A DNA stretch of 64,000 nucleotides from Pseudanabaena sp. PCC 6802 (GCF_000332175.1 NZ_KB235914.1:255966-319965); one strand, 5' to 3'; positions 50,311 to 59,728 are shown, counted from the stretch's first letter. Program-made: numbers and translations. Notes: generated from the letters alone by a model not told the origin.

Positions 50311-51654
50311 CTAGGTCGCCTCATCCTTTTTCTCGCCCCCTGTAATCAGTCTTGCTCCTCGCTGTTTAGTAAAGTAGTTCCAAGCCCATTGAGTCAATAC
50401 CAATAACTTATTATCAAATTCAATTAGGTAATAAATGTGTAAGAAAGTCCAGATTAGCCATGCGGGTATGCCCGTAAACTTTAAGAAGCGCATGTCTACT
50501 ACTGCCGCATGCTTGCCAATTACAGCTAAGTTACCCCAATCTGCATAACGAAAGGCTGGTAATTTTTTTTCTACCAGTCGGGCTTCGATCAGGTCTGCCA
50601 CGTATTTTCCCTGCTGCATTGCGACTGGAGCTATACCAGGCAAGGGTTTATTGCCTTGATGGGCATAGTTTGCCAGATCGCCAATTACAAAAATATTAGG
50701 ATAGTTGGCAATGCTTAGATCTGGTTCGACAATTACTCGGCCAGCTCGATCTAGCTGTACGCCAGTACAGTCGGCTAAAACTTTTCCCATCGACGATGCT
50801 TGCACTCCCGCTGCCCAGAGGATGTTTTCAGCCGTGATGTAGTCTGTGCGATCGCCACTGCGAACAGCCACCACCTTATCGCTAATTTCTGTGACTAGAG
50901 CTTGGGTCTTAACCTGCACGCCAAGACTCTTTAGCGCCCGCGCTGCCTCTAAGGATAGGTCGGCAGGATAGGTTGGTAATATGCGATCGGTACCTTCAAT
51001 CAATACTATTTCCGTTTCCGTGGTATCGATACTGCTAAAGTCGCTTTTCAGCGTACCATGAGCGAGTTCGGCCAATGCCCCTGCCAGTTCTACACCAGTG
51101 GGACCGCCCCCAACGATCGCAAACGTCAGAAGGGCGCGCCGCTTTTGGGGATCGCATTCCTTTTCAGCCTTTTCAAACGCCAGTAAAATACGACGGCGCA
51201 TTTCTACGGCATCTTCTAGGGTCTTAAGTCCGGGAGCATCCTCTGCCCAGCAATCGTTACCAAAATAATGATGGCTCACGCCAGTGGCAACGACTAGCGT
51301 GTCGTAGTCAATAGTTTCCCCGTTGCGGGTAATTAGTGTTTGTTTTTGAGTATCTATACCGGTAACCTCACCCATGAGCACCCTTGTGTTTTTGTGCTTT
51401 GCCAGGATGGCTCGCAAAGGAGAGGCAATGTCCGCCGGGGATAAGCCGCCTGTTGCCACCTGGTAGAGTAGCGGTTGAAAGAGATGAAAATTACGCTTGT
51501 CTAGTAAAGTAACCTGCACGGGGGATTTACCTAGCTCCTTAGCCGCATACAACCCACCAAACCCACCGCCCACAACTACGACATGATGAGCGTTAGGATC
51601 GGCTTTGGCAGAACTGTAGCGATCGGAGCTATTAGCTATTATTGTTTGCATCAC
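50311..51654 (-). CDS. Type II NADH dehydrogenase (NDH-2)
   Basis: 447 aa. FAD enzyme oxidising NAD(P)H and reducing quinone without proton pumping. Two Rossmann folds: VVVVGGGFGGLYAAKEL (FAD, about 25-41) and FAIVGGGPTGVELAGAL (NADH, about 178-194); the FAD-closing motif NIFVIGDLANY (about 320-330) and the C-terminal amphipathic membrane-binding part (WLIWTFLHIYYLIEFDNKLL) are present. Cyanobacteria have several NDH-2 paralogs (NdbA/B/C); I cannot tell which. ATG at 51654. Confidence 0.9.
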   Translation of the reverse strand: MMQTIIANSSDRYSSAKADPNAHHVVVVGGGFGGLYAAKELGKSPVQVTLLDKRNFHLFQPLLYQVATGGLSPADIASPLRAILAKHKNTRVLMGEVTGIDTQKQTLITRNGETIDYDTLVVATGVSHHYFGNDCWAEDAPGLKTLEDAVEMRRRILLAFEKAEKECDPQKRRALLTFAIVGGGPTGVELAGALAELAHGTLKSDFSSIDTTETEIVLIEGTDRILPTYPADLSLEAARALKSLGVQVKTQALVTEISDKVVAVRSGDRTDYITAENILWAAGVQASSMGKVLADCTGVQLDRAGRVIVEPDLSIANYPNIFVIGDLANYAHQGNKPLPGIAPVAMQQGKYVADLIEARLVEKKLPAFRYADWGNLAVIGKHAAVVDMRFLKFTGIPAWLIWTFLHIYYLIEFDNKLLVLTQWAWNYFTKQRGARLITGGEKKDEAT

Positions 51655-51790
51655 AATTACCTCATGGGATCGGCAGAGGGGAATTTATGCAGATCGGAGT
51701 CTGACTTCTTCATTATGCTGAAATGCTACTGAAATGGTATGTAGCGTCAGCCACTATTCAACGCCATAAGGTTCTCACTGCCACGGATAG

Positions 51791-51940
51791 TATAGCTATA
51801 GCCAATAGGCTTAGGACGGGGTGCAGGGGTTCCACACGGCAGTGGCTCTAGCGGGGAACCCCCAAGACCGCCCTGCCTCCCCTGCGTGGGGGCGCAGCCC
51901 CCACACCCCCTGTCCTAACAGATCTGTCTACGGCTATATA
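51791..51940. repeat. Family B hairpin repeat, copy 4, carrying the nested module
   Basis: Oriented opposite to the copy at 48369: starts TATAGCTATAGCCAATAGGC and ends GATCTGTCTACGGCTATATA. The nested module is at 51835-51878. Confidence 0.88.
51835..51878 (+). repeat. Nested ~44-bp module, second copy in family B
   Basis: CACGGCAGTGGCTCTAGCGG, GGAACCCCCAAGACCGCCCT, GCCT. One base differs from the copy at 49620. Confidence 0.9.
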
Positions 51941-51990
51941 GCAATTTTTAGATGAAAACGAGAAGGGGATTTGGGGGTGTTGCCGCCCAA
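51937..51990. repeat. Truncated family A repeat
   Basis: TATAGCAATTTTTAGATGAA and GAGAAGGGGATTTGGGGGTG match family A up to the central hairpin, then the similarity stops. It overlaps the end of the family B copy by 4 bp. Confidence 0.65.
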
Positions 51991-52000
51991 GGCAGATTTA

Positions 52001-53128
52001 CTAGCGATCGCAAGATCTTCCTTGAGGAGTAGCATCGGGATAAAACGTCACGATCGCATCTCTATCTTTGACAAAGACTGCCTGATAGTTTTTGCCTGAG
52101 TCGGCATCCCGTACAGATAGAATACATGCACCCTGGGCGTTCCCCCGCTCTTTATAGGCTTTGGTGGCAGCAAGCATTAGCTCCTCAGCATTGTTAACAT
52201 AGGAGTAACCCTTGAGTTCGTCAGTCCAGGTTTGCCCATCCTTCTTAATTACTACACCCAAGGTATAAAGCACGCCAGGGATGACTTCCTCGCGATCGCG
52301 GTTATTCGCTAGACGACCGCCTTGCCCATTTTGCTGCAATTGCAGATATCGCCCCAAGAAATGTAAACCGCCAATTTTGGTTGCTCCTTCTAGCTCGCCA
52401 CAAAAGATATGCTCGAAACCCTCTCGCTTTGTCCAAATTGAGGTGAGATCGTCCAAAAATTCTGCTGGCGAATTGCGCCCCGCGACTAATGAGCCTCCGA
52501 CCGCAGCACGAATAGCACTGACCACGGATGGGTACTCGGATAGCAATCGCCTCACATCGCTACTCTTGAGCTTCGTTCCAATTGGGCCGCAGGTACGCAA
52601 CACTGCGCGATCGAAATCATTGAGCGCCGGCGGTGGAGGTGTGATATCTACAACTCGCCTTTGGGGGCGGTTCACCTCTACCAGTACTTCGCTGGTAGAG
52701 GTATCGAAAAATGGCAGGAGAGCGTTATTGGGCTGGCTGCTAGCGATCGAAGAGGTACTTGAGGCACTACTTGCCGCACTACTCGACGAGCTGTTACTGA
52801 CAGTACTAAATGTGCCACATGTAGCACTAACCCAGCGTCGTTGCGGCGTAACACCGGGAATTTCGAGCCAGATATATTCTCGCTTTGTGCTATTAAACCC
52901 GATCGCGTTATATTTCTGGTTCTTTGATACCCGAACATTGCCTGGGTTTGCACCATTTATCGCTCTAGGGGCAGCACAAGCACGGCTTGCAGTGAATGTG
53001 CCGGATTGCAGAACCTGAGCTTGAAGGATGTTGGCGGGTATGAATATTGCGATCGTTAGTATTGCAGTTAATACACCTAAAGCGATCGCTCTGGCGATCG
53101 CGATTGAAATTCCCATCCAAATTTCCAT
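52001..53128 (-). CDS. Secreted EndoU-family (XendoU-like) ribonuclease
   Basis: 375 aa from the ATG at 53128; an upstream start at 53191 would overlap the preceding gene. An N-terminal signal peptide or anchor (about 5-37, ending ANILQAQ) precedes an SH3-like Cys-containing region (about 40-108), a Ser-rich linker and the EndoU domain (about 170-375). FEHIFCGELEGATKIGGLHF places catalytic-type histidines at 240 and 256, 16 residues apart, the same spacing as the two catalytic histidines of Xenopus XendoU. EndoU enzymes are metal-dependent or -independent RNases used in toxins and RNA processing. No immunity gene is obvious beside it. Confidence 0.78.
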   Translation of the reverse strand: MEIWMGISIAIARAIALGVLTAILTIAIFIPANILQAQVLQSGTFTASRACAAPRAINGANPGNVRVSKNQKYNAIGFNSTKREYIWLEIPGVTPQRRWVSATCGTFSTVSNSSSSSAASSASSTSSIASSQPNNALLPFFDTSTSEVLVEVNRPQRRVVDITPPPPALNDFDRAVLRTCGPIGTKLKSSDVRRLLSEYPSVVSAIRAAVGGSLVAGRNSPAEFLDDLTSIWTKREGFEHIFCGELEGATKIGGLHFLGRYLQLQQNGQGGRLANNRDREEVIPGVLYTLGVVIKKDGQTWTDELKGYSYVNNAEELMLAATKAYKERGNAQGACILSVRDADSGKNYQAVFVKDRDAIVTFYPDATPQGRSCDR

Positions 53129-53148
53129 AAGTACCCATCCAAAGTTAT

Positions 53149-56040
53149 TTACATCGATAGCGCTACTCGAAATCCAATCTGATTTAACCAAACGTCCGGC
53201 GTATACTTACCACGCGCAGCAGCACGACAACGACCCGGAATCGCAAACCACGATCCCCCTCGCACGACGCGATATTCATCGTCGCCATCCTCTTCCCAAA
53301 TGCTTCCATTGTTGGGTGCGCCCTTGTAGTTGTCATGCCAAGGATCGGCACACCACTCCCATACTTGACCGTGCATGTCAGCTAGGCCAAAGGGGTTACA
53401 GACAGAGAAACTATTTACGGCAAGGGTTTGGGTGCGATATTCTCCTAGAGGGCCAAAGCCATAGCCAGAGGAACCATCATAGTTAGCTAAGTCGGTCGAA
53501 ATCGTATGCCCATAACAAAAGGGTGTCTTTGTGCCGCCTCGACAGGCATATTCCCATTCGGCTTCGCTAGGTAAGCGATAATCCCTACCAGTGGCTCGTG
53601 ACAGGCGAGTGCAAAATTCCATCGCCTCGAACCATGAAATGCTTTCTACGGGTCTATCTGAGCTTTTAAATTCCGATGGGTCGGGGTTAAGCACCAGAGG
53701 CTTAGCTGGGTTGGAGGGAGGTAAATTAGCAACTACTTGCCACTGAGCCTGGGTGACGGGGTGCTTGCCCATGAAAAACCTGGAAATATTCACCCAGTGC
53801 TGCGGGCCTTCGGTCATTTCTCTACCTGCTTCTCTGTCAGATGAACCCATAAAGCAAACGCCACTGGGGACATATACCATTTCCAGAATGGCAGATAATT
53901 CGGATGATGAAGTAATGTCCTGAATCAAGAGCTTAGCTCGGTTGACACGACGATTGATTTCCTTGCCATTGGAGTTTAACCTGACTACTTCATACTCAAA
54001 TTCGCGACTATAACCGCTCTCTATCCGACGATCTGCCAATTGATGACGCTCTGCTTCTGCCATTATGTCCAGGGTGATTTGCCGATCGCTGTTAGCGCTC
54101 GCTAAATTGGGATCTAAAGCTAATGCCCGGTCGTAATCGGCGATCGCAGCTAGACAATCGCCTAATTCACGATAGGTATTACCGCGATAATTATAGGCTC
54201 TTGACAGGTCCGGCTGCAATTCAATCACTCGACTGTAGTCGTCAATTGCTACTTGATATTTCCCCAGGCTAGTATAAGCCAGTCCCCGGTACAGGTATGC
54301 TTCTACGTACGAATCGTCCAGAGCGATCGCCTGACTAAAGTTGGGAATTGCGTCCTGGTAGTCTTCGGCATAATATTTTAGTTTCCCGCGTTCAAAGTAG
54401 GAGTCGGCAAAACTAACTTGGCGACTGTATCCTATGGCGGTAAGAGACTGATTGAGCTGATTGAGGTAATCCCAGTCTTCTAAAGTGGTGTTTGCGATCG
54501 TAGTATTAATTAGATCGTTAAATGTTCTATCTTGATGCGGTGGTAGTGGCGTGATGTTGTGTAGATCTAGCCATGCGTTCATAGATCGGACGATCTGCCC
54601 TTGCGCCCAGGAGCGATCGCTTAAGTGGCTCAAGCTCAAACCTAGATCTAGGCATAGCTCTGGATAAGATAGAGGTTCCCGTTCCCACAAACTTTGATAG
54701 AGAGACTGATACCGCATCACAATTAGCTTGACTAGCTCGCTCGTTTCCTGTGATGGGACATCTCTCAGCAACTGAGATAAGAACTCCGGCAATAACGGTC
54801 TCAGTCTCAATTTTGGGATGGGATTGAGGAGAAAATATTCATCCAGTTGCAATCCAATCGATATACAATAGGAACTTGCAATGTATTGCTTCAATCGATC
54901 TAAGTCTGACTGACAAAAAACATACGATACACCAGAAGTATCCACATCTATTCCACTCTGACGGGCATTTTGCTCCTGCTCGATCGCTTTTAGATTTTCG
55001 ATAAAGATAGGGATACTGTTAGGGTCATAGTTTTGACTGTATTCCTCCGGCGATATCCCTTTAGCAGTAGCTTGCTTTAAGCCCTTCCACCACTCTAAAG
55101 TAGATTGTTTGGCTAGACTGTTAAGACACTGCCGCAGGTCGATTTCTAATACTCCTGGTACGTAGCGATACTCGGTGCAGGACAAGCCCCAGTGGCCTGA
55201 ATGCAAGTATAAAATCTCGGCAAACACGTCAGATTCCAGAACTACGATCGGTTCTGTTTTCAGCATCGTAAATATTTCAGCCACCGCTGACTCCCCGGCA
55301 AATGCTTCCGGGAACCAGTTGTCAGCTAACAGATCGACTGGCCGATCGCGATCTCTGTAGAACTGACAAAACTGTTCTAACTGCGCCGTTAGTTCTGGGA
55401 ACAGCGTCAGATCGTTTAAATCTGCTTCGGAAGAGGTTGGTATATGTAGAAGAATTTGAACTGGAACGATACTGAACCTGCTCATCTCAAGATCGAACGC
55501 ATCTGAGAGATGTAGATTTTGGTTAATAGCCTCCCAAATTTTCGACTTTGCAGTCGCTCTGGCTCCTAACTTCGCGCTCGTGGTTGAAGTATTTGACTGT
55601 AGATTAAATTGCACTAATGCCGTATGGCGATCGCTGGCACGGATAGCCAGAATAATTTGTCGCTCGGTTGTTTGTAGCTTTTGCTGTAGATCTTTCTGGC
55701 GCGATCGCCGCCACTGGAGAAATTGCTCGGATTGGCTAGAGTCAATTTCAGAGGGCTGCATTTTGTTAGCCAGCAGTTGCCTGAATTCCAATAGCTTTTG
55801 CTGGCATTCTGGGTTTAGCTTTGCCTCTAGATCTGCATCAGTATCGTCGGAGAGCGTGTCGTCGCGATTCTCTAAGGCACGGAGTTTAAGCTGTATCAGC
55901 CAGAGCCGCTGGACGAGCATCGCCAATGTCAGATCGGAGGCGATCGCCTCGTCTAACACGGATGCGTGACAAACGGGCCGACAGCTTTCAGTCTGACATA
56001 AAGCTTCTAAACCTTGCTTAAACTTAGACCAGAACTCCAT
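53149..56040 (-). CDS. Large protein with TPR repeats and C-terminal formylglycine-generating-enzyme-like (FGE-sulfatase) domain
   Basis: 963 aa. The N-terminal 500 residues contain a helical region and a domain I cannot assign (ILLHIPTSSEADLNDL; YVPGVLEIDLRQCLNSLAKQ). TPR repeats occupy about 560-660 (SYFERGKLKYYAEDYQDAI, AYLYRGLAYTSLGKYQVAI). The C-terminal FGE-sulfatase domain (about 715-963) shows FFMGKHPVTQAQWQVV, YRLPSEAEWEYACRGGT, GLADMHGQVWEWCADPW and RVVRGGSWF. In cyanobacteria such domains often serve as binding modules in conflict or signalling proteins rather than true sulfatase activators. Co-directional with the EndoU gene, 20 bp apart, so probably one operon. Confidence 0.85.
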   Translation of the reverse strand: MEFWSKFKQGLEALCQTESCRPVCHASVLDEAIASDLTLAMLVQRLWLIQLKLRALENRDDTLSDDTDADLEAKLNPECQQKLLEFRQLLANKMQPSEIDSSQSEQFLQWRRSRQKDLQQKLQTTERQIILAIRASDRHTALVQFNLQSNTSTTSAKLGARATAKSKIWEAINQNLHLSDAFDLEMSRFSIVPVQILLHIPTSSEADLNDLTLFPELTAQLEQFCQFYRDRDRPVDLLADNWFPEAFAGESAVAEIFTMLKTEPIVVLESDVFAEILYLHSGHWGLSCTEYRYVPGVLEIDLRQCLNSLAKQSTLEWWKGLKQATAKGISPEEYSQNYDPNSIPIFIENLKAIEQEQNARQSGIDVDTSGVSYVFCQSDLDRLKQYIASSYCISIGLQLDEYFLLNPIPKLRLRPLLPEFLSQLLRDVPSQETSELVKLIVMRYQSLYQSLWEREPLSYPELCLDLGLSLSHLSDRSWAQGQIVRSMNAWLDLHNITPLPPHQDRTFNDLINTTIANTTLEDWDYLNQLNQSLTAIGYSRQVSFADSYFERGKLKYYAEDYQDAIPNFSQAIALDDSYVEAYLYRGLAYTSLGKYQVAIDDYSRVIELQPDLSRAYNYRGNTYRELGDCLAAIADYDRALALDPNLASANSDRQITLDIMAEAERHQLADRRIESGYSREFEYEVVRLNSNGKEINRRVNRAKLLIQDITSSSELSAILEMVYVPSGVCFMGSSDREAGREMTEGPQHWVNISRFFMGKHPVTQAQWQVVANLPPSNPAKPLVLNPDPSEFKSSDRPVESISWFEAMEFCTRLSRATGRDYRLPSEAEWEYACRGGTKTPFCYGHTISTDLANYDGSSGYGFGPLGEYRTQTLAVNSFSVCNPFGLADMHGQVWEWCADPWHDNYKGAPNNGSIWEEDGDDEYRVVRGGSWFAIPGRCRAAARGKYTPDVWLNQIGFRVALSM

Positions 56041-56094
56041 AATTCCTAGTGCTTGGATATGAGGTATTGCAGGGATCTGCTACCTTAGAACTGA

Positions 56095-56192
56095 TATAGC
56101 CGCAGATAGATCTGTTAGTGCAGGGGGTGTGGGGTTGCGCCCCCACGCAGGGGTGGATCCCCTGCACCCGCTCTCAGCCTGTTAGCTATAGC
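56095..56192. repeat. Family B hairpin repeat, copy 5
   Basis: TATAGCCGCAGATAGATCTG start, GTGTGGGGTTGCGCCCCCAC hairpin, CCTGTTAGCTATAGC end. Lacks the nested module. It occupies the divergent region upstream of the radical SAM gene. Confidence 0.87.
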
Positions 56193-56215
56193 AGTAGTTT
56201 TAACACATCAAAGCG

Positions 56216-57856
56216 TTGAGTCACAGTAATTTTAGTTCCGAACACCATCTGTTTGAACTTGCTACACCGCACGGTAATGCTATCCCTGTTGTGTTTGCTT
56301 TTCCAAATACATACTCGGTTGGCATTACTAGCTTGGGTTATCAGACGATCTGGGCGGATCTGGCAATGCGATCGGAAGTAGCTGTCAGCCGCTGGTTTAC
56401 GGATGACTGCGAACCATTGCCACGCTATGCGGAGTTGTTAGGTTTTTCTTTCTCCTGGGAACTGGACTATGTCAATATTCTAGCCGCATTAGAGCATTTG
56501 GGCGTACCAATTAGCAGCACCGATCGCGCATCTGACTCGCCACTAGTTTTTGGCGGCGGTCCAGTTTTGACTGCCAACCCCGAACCATTTGCCGATTGGT
56601 TTGACTTTGTTTTGCTGGGGGATGGGGAAGAACTGATTGGCAACATGCTGGCTGCCTATCAACAGGTACGCGATCGGCCTCGCCATACTCAGCTCAAGCA
56701 CTTGGCAAAGGTGCCTGGTATTTACGTGCCCGGTTTCTATGACATAACCTACGAATCGCCAGAAGGGGCGATCGCCTCAATTCAACCCATTGACTCCGAT
56801 ATTCCTGCCACTGTCGCTAAACAAACCTACAGGGGAAATACCCTTTCTGCGTCTGCGGTGGTCACTGCTAAAGCTGCTTGGGAAAGCATCTACATGGTGG
56901 AAGTGGCGCGTAGCTGCCCGGAAATGTGCCGTTTCTGCTTAGCCAGCTATTTGACTCTGCCGTTTCGTACCCCCAGCGCTACGGACAGCCTGATTCCTGC
57001 CATAGACAGGGGCTTGAAAGTAACCAATCGCTTGGGCTTACTAGGAGCATCGATTACTCAGCATCCAGAATTCGATCTGCTGCTGGACTATCTTGCCCAA
57101 CCCCAATTTGATTCAGTCCGACTCAGTTTGGCATCTGTGCGCGCGAATACGCTAAGCGTGAAGCTAGCCCAAACCCTTGCCAGCCGCGATAGTCGCTCGG
57201 TAACTGTCGCTGTAGAAAGCGGTTCCGATCGCCTGCGTCAGATTATCAATAAAAAGCTGCACAACGACGAAATTATACAGGCGGCGGTTAACGCTCAGGT
57301 GGGCGGGTTGAGCGCGCTCAAACTATATGGCATGGTGGGCGTTCCTGGTGAAATCGATCGCGATCTCGAAGAGACTGTAGAAATGCTGCGATCGCTCAAA
57401 AAAGCCGCTCCAAAACTCCGAATCAGTTTTGGTTGCAGCACGTTCGTACCTAAATCTCACACGCCTTGGCAATGGATGGGAGTCGATGCCAGCGCCGATA
57501 AAAAACTGAAGTATCTGCAAAAACAACTAGCTCCAAAAGGGATTGACTTTCGTCCAGAAAGCTATAAAGACTCCATAATTCAAGCGGCGATTTCCAGGGG
57601 CGATCGCCGCCTCCAGGCTTTGTTACGACTGGTATACGAATATAGCGGTGGCTCAGTGCCAAGCGACGGCATGTACAAGCGCGCCTTTAAGCAACTGCGC
57701 GGTCAAATACCTCCACTCGAAGCCTACGTTTACGAAAATTGGCAAAGCGATCGCGTTTTACCCTGGCAGCACTTGCACGGGCCTCTACCTGCAAATACTT
57801 TACAGAAACATCTAGAAACTTCACTAGCATATAGGATAAAACCGGATCGGCAATAG
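56216..57856 (+). CDS. B12-binding-like radical SAM protein
   Basis: 546 aa from a TTG at 56216, the only start that keeps the conserved N-terminus; no ATG occurs until inside the domain. The N-terminal part (LLGFSFSWELDYVNILAALE, GGGPVLTANPEPF, DFVLLGDGEELI) resembles the B12-binding module of this family. The radical SAM cluster motif is CPEMCRFC (CxxxCxxC, about 237-244), followed by the barrel with VAVESGSDRLRQIINKKL. The family (TIGR03960-like) has no firm substrate. MoaE follows 7 bp downstream. Confidence 0.85.
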   Translation: MSHSNFSSEHHLFELATPHGNAIPVVFAFPNTYSVGITSLGYQTIWADLAMRSEVAVSRWFTDDCEPLPRYAELLGFSFSWELDYVNILAALEHLGVPISSTDRASDSPLVFGGGPVLTANPEPFADWFDFVLLGDGEELIGNMLAAYQQVRDRPRHTQLKHLAKVPGIYVPGFYDITYESPEGAIASIQPIDSDIPATVAKQTYRGNTLSASAVVTAKAAWESIYMVEVARSCPEMCRFCLASYLTLPFRTPSATDSLIPAIDRGLKVTNRLGLLGASITQHPEFDLLLDYLAQPQFDSVRLSLASVRANTLSVKLAQTLASRDSRSVTVAVESGSDRLRQIINKKLHNDEIIQAAVNAQVGGLSALKLYGMVGVPGEIDRDLEETVEMLRSLKKAAPKLRISFGCSTFVPKSHTPWQWMGVDASADKKLKYLQKQLAPKGIDFRPESYKDSIIQAAISRGDRRLQALLRLVYEYSGGSVPSDGMYKRAFKQLRGQIPPLEAYVYENWQSDRVLPWQHLHGPLPANTLQKHLETSLAYRIKPDRQ

Positions 57857-57863
57857 GATGTGA

Positions 57864-58331
57864 ATGTATATGACATCAGTAGATATTTTGCAAGAAACCA
57901 GCGATTTCAGGCTCACCTACGAACCTTTAGATGTGGCTGAGGTTTACAGGCTGGCGGATACATCGGCAAATGGGGCGGTGGTGCTGATGAGTGGTATGGT
58001 GCGGGAGCAAACCGCAGGTCGAACTGTAGACCATCTGGACTATCAGGCATACGAGCCGATGGCTCTAAGGATATTTGCGCAAATTACGCAGGATATTCGG
58101 CGCATGTATCCCGATGTTAGTCGCGTTGTAATTCATCATCGTTTGGGCAAGCTAAGGGTGGGTGAAATTAGCGTCGCGATCGCCGTGGGATCTCCCCATC
58201 GCGCGGAGGCGTTTGATGCCTGCCGCTATGCCATCGACGCGCTCAAACAAAATGCCCCCATCTGGAAAAAAGAATACTGGCTTGACGGTGATAGTACTTG
58301 GGTTAATATTGGCAAGTGTAATTTGCCGTAA
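57864..58331 (+). CDS. moaE: Molybdopterin synthase catalytic subunit MoaE
   Basis: 155 aa. Forms the dithiolene of molybdopterin with MoaD. Conserved features: GAVVLMSGMVREQTAGRTVD (about 37-56), LDYQAYEPMALRIF, HHRLGKLRVGEISVAIAVGSPHR and the catalytic Lys region APIWKKEYWLDG near the C-terminus. Complete. ATG at 57864 with AGGA upstream; ATG at 57870 is also possible. No moaD or other Moco genes are nearby. Confidence 0.93.
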   Translation: MYMTSVDILQETSDFRLTYEPLDVAEVYRLADTSANGAVVLMSGMVREQTAGRTVDHLDYQAYEPMALRIFAQITQDIRRMYPDVSRVVIHHRLGKLRVGEISVAIAVGSPHRAEAFDACRYAIDALKQNAPIWKKEYWLDGDSTWVNIGKCNLP

Positions 58332-58354
58332 GCTCCTTCTCATTCACAGTCACT

Positions 58355-59728
58355 ATGAAAAATCCAGGTTTAGTCCGCTTAGCTAGCGCGATCGCCTGCT
58401 CGATCGTCCTTTGTTCCCCATCATTAGCCAGCGCTCAGAACGGTTCGATTGAGTCGCTGGCAAATGCATCGGCAAGAAGTTGGCAGAAACAAAGCCGTTT
58501 GACGCAGATGCGCCCTGAGAATTTTGACTTGACGCTGTATCCGATCGTCGATGCCAATGAAGGTTATTGGAAAAGCCTGCTATGGGATACCAGCATTGCA
58601 GAACCGCAGGATGATTTCGTCGCTCAAAGTTTAAGCCAGATCGTCGCTCTGACTGCTACACCTAATCTATCTGACTCTCAAGGGAGCATCGTGGAAGCTG
58701 CCATGCAGGTGAGCACGCAGCTATACGCCAGCAATCCCAAGCGGTTTGCGATAATTCGGAACAGCTTCGAGCAAGCCCTGGAACGCAGTTCCGATCCGCA
58801 ATGGGTAGCGATGTCGCTGTCGGGATTGGCGAAGGGAGATGCGTCAGTAGGCGAACTCGTGCGGATGGGCGATCGCATCAAACAGCGATTCCCTCGCTGG
58901 CATCAGGATGTCTTGCTTTACACGACCCTAAAGGAGATCGATCGCCTTGCAACACCAGCCGCTACGCCACCCTTAGCCGATTTGCTGAGCTGGACGATCG
59001 CACCCGATTCTTTCCATCTTTACGTCATCTGCCAACCCAACCGTCAAGTACTTTGTCAGGCAGTGGTAAAGGATCGGAATGGCGAGTTTGTCAGACAAAA
59101 CGGTCAATTATGGTCTGTGCCGTTGTTATTGCGATCGCTGCACCATCTGAGTTGGAAATTCACTCGCGGACAAACTCCTCAGGGTATCTATCGTATCGAA
59201 GGCACGGTACCGCAGCCGGACACAGAATATTTCCGCGCCTACGGGCAGTTCCCATTAGTTAAATTATTCGTGCCTTTTGAAGGAGGAGTGAAGGAATTTT
59301 TGCCAGGGCAAAAGGGGACTTTTAGAGGCAATATCCAACAATATCAGACATTGCTACCAACTTCCTGGCAAAACTATTTTCCCATGCAGCAAAGCTACTG
59401 GGCGGGATTGTACGGGCGATCGCTATTTCGGATTCATGGTAGCGGTGAAGGAGCTAACTACTTCCCAGGCAATCGCCCTCAACTGGGCAACAATACCTGG
59501 AGTCCGACAATTGGATGTCTTTCCGCTTTGGAAGTATATGACGATCGCGGCAATCTCTCTCAATCGGATATGCCAAAGATTTTGAGAACGCTCACCAATC
59601 TAGGCGGTGGTAGTTTATCAGGTTATTTAGTTGTCGTGGAAGTCCCCGGCGATGGCAAAACCCCTATTTCGCTAGAAACCATTCAGGCATCAATTAAAGA
59701 AACCTCCACAGCTTCATCATCTAGATAA
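58355..59728 (+). CDS. Secreted L,D-transpeptidase-like (YkuD-related) protein
   Basis: 457 aa. Signal peptide about 1-27 (SIVLCSPSLASA). An N-terminal helical part (about 30-200) is of unknown function. The C-terminal part has TPQGIYRIEG (about 274-283), similar to the TPxGxF/Y motif of YkuD domains, and RIHGSG (His361) followed by SPTIGCLSALE (Cys388). In YkuD enzymes the catalytic motif is HGx...SHGC(I/V)R; here the His before Gly-Cys is Ile and the following Arg is Ala, so the site is altered though the Cys and upstream His are kept. Probably a cell-wall protein, but activity uncertain. ATG at 58355, 23 bp after moaE. Confidence 0.75.
   Translation: MKNPGLVRLASAIACSIVLCSPSLASAQNGSIESLANASARSWQKQSRLTQMRPENFDLTLYPIVDANEGYWKSLLWDTSIAEPQDDFVAQSLSQIVALTATPNLSDSQGSIVEAAMQVSTQLYASNPKRFAIIRNSFEQALERSSDPQWVAMSLSGLAKGDASVGELVRMGDRIKQRFPRWHQDVLLYTTLKEIDRLATPAATPPLADLLSWTIAPDSFHLYVICQPNRQVLCQAVVKDRNGEFVRQNGQLWSVPLLLRSLHHLSWKFTRGQTPQGIYRIEGTVPQPDTEYFRAYGQFPLVKLFVPFEGGVKEFLPGQKGTFRGNIQQYQTLLPTSWQNYFPMQQSYWAGLYGRSLFRIHGSGEGANYFPGNRPQLGNNTWSPTIGCLSALEVYDDRGNLSQSDMPKILRTLTNLGGGSLSGYLVVVEVPGDGKTPISLETIQASIKETSTASSSR

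Larger units (their letters stand above)
51655..52000. other. Intergenic region upstream of NDH-2
   Basis: No gene seen. It holds a family B repeat with the nested module (51791-51940) abutting a truncated family A repeat (51937-51990). Confidence 0.7.

Noticed and set aside
52281..53018. 245-aa plus-strand ORF opposite the EndoU gene
   Set aside because: Shadow; the minus-strand product has a signal peptide and EndoU motifs.
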